Positions 6,852 to 12,017 of a stretch of DNA of 12,017 nt are shown here, one piece after another. Numbering within the stretch: position 1 is the stretch's first letter; each line of letters starts with the position of its first letter. Location: contig CAYNDV010000139.1 in NCBI GenBank assembly GCA_964396055.1, forward strand, positions 1-12,017, read 5' to 3'. This stretch comes from CAYJPV01 sp964396055 (GTDB lineage: Bacteria; Acidobacteriota; Vicinamibacteria; Vicinamibacterales; JAKQTR01). Under the pieces are notes generated by a model. It did not search any database, was not told the origin of the DNA, and worked only from the letters and a program-made list of their open reading frames with translations. Made by a program: the position numbers and the translations under genes.

Positions 6852-9280
6852 GTGCCGTTGAGCGGGGCTGGCGCCGCAAGCTCGGGCGGAATGACGCGCG
6901 TGAACTGGCCGCGCTGCAGCAGCTCGCGGCCCCTGCCGCCACGGCTGGTCACGTCGTACTTGGCCGTGGAGATGGTCTGCTCGGCGCCGCGGCTGGTCTC
7001 GACGGTCATCAGATCGCGGTCGCCGGCGGACGCCACGAACCCCAGCACCCGGTCTTCATTGGAGTTCAGCTTGATGAGGATCACGCCCTTGCCGGGCCCC
7101 GACAGGTAGTTGATCTCGTCCACCCTGCACAGCATGGCCCGTGCCCTGGCCGTGGCGGCAATCATCGTCTCGCTGCCGTCGATCTTCGCGACGCCCACCA
7201 CCTCGACGCCCTCGGCCGGCCTGGCGTAGCGGCGGCCCGCCCGGGTGCTGGGTTCCACGAACCCCTCGAAGCCGAACCGCAGGCTGTAGCCGTCGCTCGT
7301 CACCGCCACGGCGTGCACGGGCGGCGCCTCACCCTCCTTCGTCGAGGCGATGTCGCCTGCCACCCTTGGATCCAGGCTGAAGGCCGCCACCACCCGTTCG
7401 CCGTCCTTGAACTTGAACAGCCGCTGGATGGGCTCGCCGTAGCCGGTCGACGCCGGCACGTCCACGATGCGAATCGTGTAGGCCGCGCCGAAATTGGTGA
7501 AGAACACGGCCGACGCCCGGGTGCTGCCGGGCAGCACCGCCAGCACCGCATCGCCCTCGCGCAGGCGCGTGGCCGCCAGGTCCTTCACTTCTTTCTGGCG
7601 CTTCACCCAGCCGTCGCGCGAGATGATCACCACGTTGTCTTCGTCGACGATGAAGTCGTCGGCGGAGTATTCGACCTCCTCGACGGCCTCGATGAGGGTC
7701 CGGCGCGACTGGCCCTTCGGCTCGGCGTACTGCTTCTGGACCGCCTCGATCTCCGCACGGACCACGCCCCAGCGCCCGTCCTCGTCCTTGAGCAGACTGC
7801 CGACCTGCTTCGCCCGCTTCCGCTTCTCGTCCAGTTCCCGGCGGACCACGAGGATCTCGAGGCGCGCGAGGCGGTACAGCTTCAGTTCGAGGATCGCGTC
7901 GGTCTGGTCTTCGTCGAGGCCGAAGCGCGCCATGATCTTCTGCGCGGCGTCCTGCTTGCCCTCGGACTTGCGGATGATCCGGATGATCTCGTCGAGGGCG
8001 TCGAACACCTTCTCGAGACCCTCGAGAATGTGGATGCGCCGGTGCAGGGCCGCCAGTTCGTGCTCGAGCCGCCGGGTGACGACATCGAGGCGGAAGTGCA
8101 GGAAGTGCCACAGGACCGACTTGAGATCCAGCCGCTCGGGCCGGCCGACCTCCGGGTTCTCCGTCGGAATGAGGCAGGTGAGGTTCACCGGGAAGGTGGT
8201 CTGCAGCGGCGTGTGCCGGCAGAGGTACGCCATCACCATCTTCTCGTCGGCGTCCTTCTTCACGTCCAGTTCGATCCGCACGTCGTCGGTCGACACGTCG
8301 CGGACGTCGACCAGGGGCGGCAGCTTGCGGCTCAGCACGACCTCGGCGATCCGCTCCACCAGCTGCGCCTTGTTGACCATGTAGGGAATGCTGGTGATGA
8401 CCAGCGTGCGGCCGCCGCGCGTGGCGTGGCCTTCCTCCCAGGTCCCGCGGACGCGCACCGACCCGGACCCGGTCCGGTAGATCTCCTTCAACTCGTCCGC
8501 CGAGTTCAGCACGTGGCCACCGGTCGGGAAGTCGGGCCCCTTCAGCCAGCGGCACAGCTGCACGCTGGTCAGGTCGGGGTTGTCGAGCAGCCGCACGAGC
8601 GCCGTGCAGACTTCCGCCAGGTTGTGGGGCGGGATGCTGGTGGCCATGCCCACGGCGATGCCGGTGGCGCCGTTCACGAGCAGGTTGGGCAGGCGCGCCG
8701 GCAGCACGACCGGCTCGAACTTGGTGCCATCGTAGTTCGGCCGGAACGCCACCGTGTCCTGGTCGATTTCCGTGAGCAGTTCGTCCGCGATGCGCGCCAG
8801 CCGGCACTCGGTGTACCGCATGGCGGCCGCCGCGTCGCCGTCCAGCGAGCCGAAGTTGCCCGACCCGTCCACGAGGGGGTACCGCAGGGAGAACGGCTGC
8901 GCCATCCGGACGAGCGTCTCGTAGATGGCCGAGTCGCCGTGCGGATGGAAGCTGCCCATCACGTCGCCGACTACCTTCGCGCACTTGCGGTGTTTGGCGT
9001 CGGCCGTCAGGTTCTGCTGCCACATCGTATAGAGGATGCGGCGCTGCACGGGCTTCAAGCCGTCGCGCACGTCGGGCAACGCCCGCGACGTGATCACGGA
9101 CAACGCGTAGTTGAGGTACTTCTCCTGCGCGGCTTCGTGCAGGGCCACCGCTTCGTCGCCGCCGCTCCGGCCCCCACCGGCCCGGGCCCCGCCCGCGGGG
9201 GTCGGGGGCGGCCAGGTGGCGGGCGCGTTCTCGATCACGTCAAACAGCGAAGGGTCGTCGTCTTTCGGGCGCGGAGACAT
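6848..9280 (-). CDS. parC: DNA topoisomerase IV subunit A (ParC)
   Basis: This is the 810-residue DNA cleavage/rejoining subunit partnering ParE. The catalytic tyrosine is Y156 (MRYTE), preceded by R155. The conserved breakage-domain signatures 'DGLKPVQRRILY' (73-84) and 'HPHGDSAIYETLVRMAQP' (112-129) are intact. S117 and E121 correspond to the quinolone-resistance positions and keep the drug-susceptible, ParC-like residues. A coiled-coil linker follows in the middle of the protein, then a C-terminal beta-pinwheel. A canonical GyrA box (QRRGGKG) is not seen; only a degenerate 'SRGGRG' occurs close to the C-terminus, which argues for ParC over GyrA. The first ~45 residues are a Pro/Gly/Ala-rich extension, and a downstream start would remove it. 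No Shine-Dalgarno precedes the ATG. Instead a 23-bp inverted repeat ends 10 bp upstream. The Nudix gene lies immediately upstream on the same strand. Confidence 0.9.
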   Translation of the reverse strand: MSPRPKDDDPSLFDVIENAPATWPPPTPAGGARAGGGRSGGDEAVALHEAAQEKYLNYALSVITSRALPDVRDGLKPVQRRILYTMWQQNLTADAKHRKCAKVVGDVMGSFHPHGDSAIYETLVRMAQPFSLRYPLVDGSGNFGSLDGDAAAAMRYTECRLARIADELLTEIDQDTVAFRPNYDGTKFEPVVLPARLPNLLVNGATGIAVGMATSIPPHNLAEVCTALVRLLDNPDLTSVQLCRWLKGPDFPTGGHVLNSADELKEIYRTGSGSVRVRGTWEEGHATRGGRTLVITSIPYMVNKAQLVERIAEVVLSRKLPPLVDVRDVSTDDVRIELDVKKDADEKMVMAYLCRHTPLQTTFPVNLTCLIPTENPEVGRPERLDLKSVLWHFLHFRLDVVTRRLEHELAALHRRIHILEGLEKVFDALDEIIRIIRKSEGKQDAAQKIMARFGLDEDQTDAILELKLYRLARLEILVVRRELDEKRKRAKQVGSLLKDEDGRWGVVRAEIEAVQKQYAEPKGQSRRTLIEAVEEVEYSADDFIVDEDNVVIISRDGWVKRQKEVKDLAATRLREGDAVLAVLPGSTRASAVFFTNFGAAYTIRIVDVPASTGYGEPIQRLFKFKDGERVVAAFSLDPRVAGDIASTKEGEAPPVHAVAVTSDGYSLRFGFEGFVEPSTRAGRRYARPAEGVEVVGVAKIDGSETMIAATARARAMLCRVDEINYLSGPGKGVILIKLNSNEDRVLGFVASAGDRDLMTVETSRGAEQTISTAKYDVTSRGGRGRELLQRGQFTRVIPPELAAPAPLNGT

Positions 9281-9290
9281 CGTTACAGAC

Positions 9291-9346
9291 TAACAATCCC
9301 GGATTGATTTCGCCAGAATCCCTGCGAAATCAATCCGGGATTGTTA
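9291..9346. repeat. 23-bp perfect inverted repeat with 10-nt loop
   Basis: The arms 9291-9313 and 9324-9346 are exact reverse complements around a 10-nt loop. The left arm starts TAACAATCCCGGATTG. The repeat fills the whole spacer between the Nudix and parC genes and includes the Nudix stop codon. Each arm holds its own near-palindrome, AATCC-S-GGATT. On the coding strand no T-run follows, so it is not a standard intrinsic terminator. It could be an attenuator, an RNase processing site, a protein-binding dyad or a miniature mobile element. Confidence 0.9.
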
Positions 9347-9965
9347 TCTGCACCCCCAGCACGGCGGCGAACTCGGCCAGCACCATGGCCGTGGCGCCCC
9401 AGACCTGCTCGCCGTCGAGGTCGAAGAACGGCATGTCGAATTCGATGCCGTCGCGCACGCGGGTCAGCCGGCGGTGGCGGGCAGGGTTCAGCAGGTCGGC
9501 GACGCGGACCTCGATGATCCGCGACACCTCGCTGGGCGCGGGCACGGTGTCGGGGCGGCTGGCGAGGATCCCGACCACCGGGTGCAGCAGGAAGCCGCTC
9601 ACCGGGATGTGCATGGGCGTCAGGGCGCCCACCACGGTCACCGCCGCCGGCTCGAGACCCACCTCTTCGTGGGCTTCGCGCAGCGCGGCCGCCTCGATCG
9701 TCTCTCCCGGGTCGACTGCCCCTCCGGGCAGCGATACCTGCCCGCGATGCTGCGGCAAGGCGCTGGACCGCTTCGTCAGCAGGAAACCGGCTTCGTCACC
9801 CAGGGGAAAGAGCGCCAGCAACGCGGCGGCCGGCCGCGTGCCTTCAGGCCACAGCCCCGGCGTCCAGCCATGACGGGGCACGGGCGCCATGCGCCGCTGC
9901 GCATCGAGGCCCGGCAGCGCCTTCAGCCGCGCCGGCAGCTCACGCCTGAGACGATCGAACTGCAT
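9330..9965 (-). CDS. Nudix hydrolase, CoA pyrophosphatase type (NudL-like)
   Basis: This 211-residue cytosolic enzyme probably hydrolyses coenzyme A or acyl-CoA to phosphopantetheine and 3',5'-ADP. The Nudix box is complete at residues 82-104: G82, E88 and the R96-E97-A-H-E100-E101-V-G103-L core, which binds the catalytic metal. Just before it, 'LLTKRSSALPQHRGQVSLPGG' (62-82) matches the signature that separates CoA pyrophosphatases from other Nudix enzymes. Length agrees with the family. The ATG at 9965 lacks a Shine-Dalgarno. Its last codons (ITIPD, stop) fall inside the inverted repeat at 9291-9346, so the repeat shapes the C-terminus. It is probably co-transcribed with parC 49 bp downstream, though a functional link is not evident. 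CoA specificity is inferred from the motif alone. Confidence 0.88.
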   Translation of the reverse strand: MQFDRLRRELPARLKALPGLDAQRRMAPVPRHGWTPGLWPEGTRPAAALLALFPLGDEAGFLLTKRSSALPQHRGQVSLPGGAVDPGETIEAAALREAHEEVGLEPAAVTVVGALTPMHIPVSGFLLHPVVGILASRPDTVPAPSEVSRIIEVRVADLLNPARHRRLTRVRDGIEFDMPFFDLDGEQVWGATAMVLAEFAAVLGVQITIPD

Positions 9966-9983
9966 ACAGGTAATGGTACTAGG

Positions 9984-10025
9984 GGCTAGAGGTCAGAGGC
10001 TAGAGGCTAGAGGCTAGAGGCTAGA
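9984..10025. repeat. Heptamer array F, GGCTAGA, 6 units
   Basis: Six 7-bp units are present; five are identical GGCTAGA and the second is GGTCAGA. The array lies 18 bp upstream of the Nudix start codon, where its promoter or leader would be. No recognisable -10/-35 pair was found between it and the ATG. Confidence 0.85.
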
Positions 10026-10061
10026 GGCCACTGCAGAGAGACGACGGGCGCGGCGATGTTG

Positions 10062-10084
10062 GCAGGGCTGAAGCCCGGCACTAC
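10062..10084. repeat. REP-like hairpin element, copy 2
   Basis: This differs from the copy at 6829-6851 at one base (G at 10077 instead of T), which creates one A-G mismatch in the 8-bp stem. It has the same orientation and sits between arrays F and G, in the spacer between the M28 peptidase and Nudix genes. The spacer 9966-10172 holds nothing else recognisable. Confidence 0.7.
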
Positions 10085-10112
10085 ATCTCGCGCCCGTTCT
10101 CCGGTAACCGCG

Positions 10113-10168
10113 TTCTGCCTTCTGTCTTCTGTCTTCTGTCTTCTCTCTTCTCTCTTCTGTCCTCTGTC
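10113..10168. repeat. Heptamer array G, TTCTGTC-type, 8 units
   Basis: Eight exact-register units read TTCTGCC, three TTCTGTC, two TTCTCTC, TTCTGTC and CTCTGTC. The array begins 4 bp downstream of the M28 peptidase stop codon. The unit is the same as in array H on the other side of that gene, in the same orientation, but this copy has diverged more. Confidence 0.88.
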
Positions 10169-10172
10169 CGCC

Positions 10173-11915
10173 CTACTTCCCCCTCCCCACCGCCCGGGGG
10201 CCCTTGTTGTCGCGCGCGGGCGCGTGGTCGAGATTGGCGACGCGCATGCCCGTCTCGTACATGAGCCCGGTGATGCGCGCCATCTTCTCGAATTCGATCT
10301 TGTCCACGTTGTCCGTATTGGCGTGGTAGTCCGGGTGAATGCCGGTGGTGTAGAAGATGACGGGGATCCCCTTGACGGCGTAGCTGTAGTGATCGCTGCG
10401 CGTATAGAGCGACTCCGGGTCGGCCGGGTCGTTGAACGAGTAGTCGAGCGTCAGCGGCCGGCCCAGGGCCTTGTTGGCGGCTTCGCTGAGGCCATGCAGC
10501 TCGGAGCTGATCCGATCCGACCCGATCAGGTAGACGACGTCGGCCTCGTCGGCCTTGTCGTCGCGATTGCGGCCGATCATGTCGGCGTTGAGCATGGCCA
10601 CCATGGACGACACGACACCCGGGGCGTAGTCGGCGTAGTAGCGCGACCCCCACAGGCCCCGCTCCTCGCCCGTGTGCCACACGAAGACGAGCGACCGCTT
10701 CGGTCTCGGCCCCTGCGCGAACGCCTTCGCCAGCCCCATCAGCGCCACCGTGCCCGAGCCGTCATCGTCGGCGCCGTTCCAGACGTGGTCGGTGATCGCG
10801 CTGGCGGTGACGCGCCCCATCGGGGCGCTGCGCCGCGGCCCGGTGGGGCCCGGGACGACGCTGCCCTGCGAGTAGCCCACGTGGTCGTAGTGGGCGCCAA
10901 AGCCCACGTAGGTCCGCTTCAGTACCGGGTCGGTGCCTTCCACGATGCCGACCACGTTGCGTGTGTACTGCGTGCGCACCACCTCGTACTTCGGCTCGAG
11001 GGTGATGGTCACCTTGATGCCGGCGAGCGACACGGCCGGCAGCGGCTCGCGCTTCTCGGCGAGCGCCTTCAGGTCGGCGTACGTCCGGTCGGCGCCGCCG
11101 AACAGGAACGCGAAGAACTCGTCCTTCGCCGAGACCACGGGGGCGACGGGGTTGTCGAGGCGCTGCACGGTGGTGAAGTCCGGCACCTCGGGCGGCACGC
11201 CCTGTCCGCCCATCTGCAGCGTCGGCGGCGGCGTCTGCGCGGGGCGGGCCGCAGGCGCGGCCGCGGCCGGCGGTTGGGCTGCGGCGGGCGCGCCGAACAT
11301 GCCCCGGGCCGCCTCGGGGCCAATCACGGCCACGGCCCCCTCCTGTTCCGTCGCCGTCCGCGCCCGGGCCATCAGGGCGCGGCGGTATTTGGTCAGGTCC
11401 AGCGTGGACGGCCCCTGGGCGCCCAGGTAGACGACGATCCGGCCCCTGGCGGCCCTGCCCTTGTAGTCGTCGATGCCGGCGGCCGGCACGCTGAGGCCGT
11501 AGCCCGCGAAGACGAGTTCGCCGGTGATCGTGCGGGCGCCGCCCATGTTCTTCGGCAGGTCGATGCCTTCACCGAGCTTGAAGGTTCTCGCCTGGCCGTT
11601 CACCTCGACGGTGACGCTGGCCGTGCCCTTGTTCTGGACGCCCAGGACCGCCACGCGCTGGAAGAACGTGCCGTTGTCGCCACCGGGCTTCACGCCCCAG
11701 TCGTCGAGCTTGTCGGCGATGTAGCCGGCCGCGAGGGCCAGCCCCTCGCTGAAGTTGCCGCGGCCCTCGAGGTCGTCGGAGGCAATGTAGCCCAGCCACT
11801 CCTTCAAATCGGCCACCTTGATGGCGCCGCCAGCCGGTGCCTGGGCCTGCAGCCCGCCGGAGACGAGCAGCGCCGCCGCCAGTATCACTCCCGTCGTTCG
11901 GTTCATCACGCGCAT
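10173..11915 (-). CDS. Secreted M28-family zinc aminopeptidase/peptidase
   Basis: This is an exported metallopeptidase of 580 residues with a co-catalytic two-zinc site. Using the ATG at 11915, which has a TGGGGA ribosome site 7 bases upstream, the ligands are H342 and D344 (GAHYDHVG), bridging D384 (NGADDDGSG), catalytic E417 with ligand E418 (HTGEERG), D445 (LNADMIGR) and H531 (DYHANTDN). All are present, so activity is expected. The N-terminus is a signal peptide (NRTTGVILAAALLVSG, then LQAQA). A PA-like inserted domain occupies about 130-300 and contains an Ala/Pro-rich low-complexity stretch near 207-230. Members remove N-terminal amino acids or act as carboxypeptidases on extracellular peptides; the specificity here is unknown. 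TTG at 11921 and ATG at 11906 are less favoured starts. Neighbours give no pathway clue, and the gene is bracketed by TTCTGTC arrays. Confidence 0.88.
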   Translation of the reverse strand: MRVMNRTTGVILAAALLVSGGLQAQAPAGGAIKVADLKEWLGYIASDDLEGRGNFSEGLALAAGYIADKLDDWGVKPGGDNGTFFQRVAVLGVQNKGTASVTVEVNGQARTFKLGEGIDLPKNMGGARTITGELVFAGYGLSVPAAGIDDYKGRAARGRIVVYLGAQGPSTLDLTKYRRALMARARTATEQEGAVAVIGPEAARGMFGAPAAAQPPAAAAPAARPAQTPPPTLQMGGQGVPPEVPDFTTVQRLDNPVAPVVSAKDEFFAFLFGGADRTYADLKALAEKREPLPAVSLAGIKVTITLEPKYEVVRTQYTRNVVGIVEGTDPVLKRTYVGFGAHYDHVGYSQGSVVPGPTGPRRSAPMGRVTASAITDHVWNGADDDGSGTVALMGLAKAFAQGPRPKRSLVFVWHTGEERGLWGSRYYADYAPGVVSSMVAMLNADMIGRNRDDKADEADVVYLIGSDRISSELHGLSEAANKALGRPLTLDYSFNDPADPESLYTRSDHYSYAVKGIPVIFYTTGIHPDYHANTDNVDKIEFEKMARITGLMYETGMRVANLDHAPARDNKGPRAVGRGK

Positions 11916-11957
11916 GTGCAATCCCCAGTGCGGGCCGCCACGGCCCTCAGGCTCTCT

Positions 11958-12017
<60 letters not shown>

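Noticed and set aside
4993..6942. A 649-codon minus-strand open frame opposite the propeller gene
   Set aside because: It runs through the heptamer arrays and has low-complexity Arg-rich content, while the plus-strand frame has a signal peptide and clear domains.
6848..9280. Calling this gene gyrA
   Set aside because: No canonical GyrA box, Glu rather than Asp at the second quinolone position, and a ParE-like partner in the window favour ParC, though a gyrase-like activity cannot be excluded from sequence alone.
7313..9307. A 664-codon plus-strand open frame opposite parC
   Set aside because: It is a shadow of parC with no domain signature. Its ending 'LTIPD' matches the Nudix ending only because both read the arms of the inverted repeat.
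9291..9346. Intrinsic terminator after the Nudix gene
   Set aside because: The stem is strong, but no T-run follows it on the minus strand and parC starts only 10 bp later.
10081..10680. A 199-codon minus-strand frame overlapping the M28 gene end
   Set aside because: It is out of frame with the catalytic M28 motifs, and its C-terminal part is just the translated TTCTGTC array.

Overview
The window is GC-rich bacterial chromosome with dense protein-coding genes. Several traits point to an acidobacterium, most likely of the Vicinamibacteria (subgroup 6) type. These are the small ParE/ParC pair, a secreted M28 peptidase with a 'QAQAPA'-style signal peptide, an FG-GAP/IPT/CARDB surface protein, a polyferredoxin next to a rubrerythrin, and intergenic heptanucleotide arrays. 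The placement is inference from gene style, because no rRNA or other marker is present. No tRNA, rRNA, IS element or CRISPR array was seen.

Layout. Positions 1-215 (minus) hold the N-terminal part of a NYN-domain protein that runs off the left edge. It lies 18 bp downstream of parE (234-2138, minus), the ATPase/TOPRIM subunit of topoisomerase IV. A divergent spacer (2139-2365) carries a heptamer array, a possible parE promoter and an operator-like triple CGTCAT motif. Three plus-strand genes follow: a membrane polyferredoxin (2366-3469), a di-iron rubrerythrin-like protein 22 bp later (3492-4013), and a large secreted beta-propeller/IPT/CARDB protein (4177-6630). The convergent spacer 6631-6847 is built almost wholly of three different 7-bp tandem arrays plus a REP-like hairpin. 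Then come three minus-strand genes: parC (6848-9280), a CoA-pyrophosphatase-type Nudix hydrolase (9330-9965) and a secreted M28 zinc peptidase (10173-11915). The last is flanked on both sides by arrays of the same heptamer.

Function. ParE and ParC together form topoisomerase IV, which decatenates daughter chromosomes. Their genes are not adjacent but are separated by about 4.7 kb holding plus-strand genes. The polyferredoxin and rubrerythrin look like a two-gene operon, plausibly membrane electron transfer feeding peroxide or oxygen detoxification. The remaining genes are housekeeping (Nudix) or exported (M28 peptidase, propeller protein).

The most unusual property lies between the genes. 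Seven arrays with a 7-bp period and five or six unrelated unit sequences, plus one 8-bp array, hug gene ends. There are also a 23-bp perfect inverted repeat between nudix and parC and a two-copy 23-bp dispersed hairpin, one copy of which supplies the parC stop codon. I do not see a convincing new multi-gene defence or metabolic system; the candidate for something undescribed is the intergenic repeat system.
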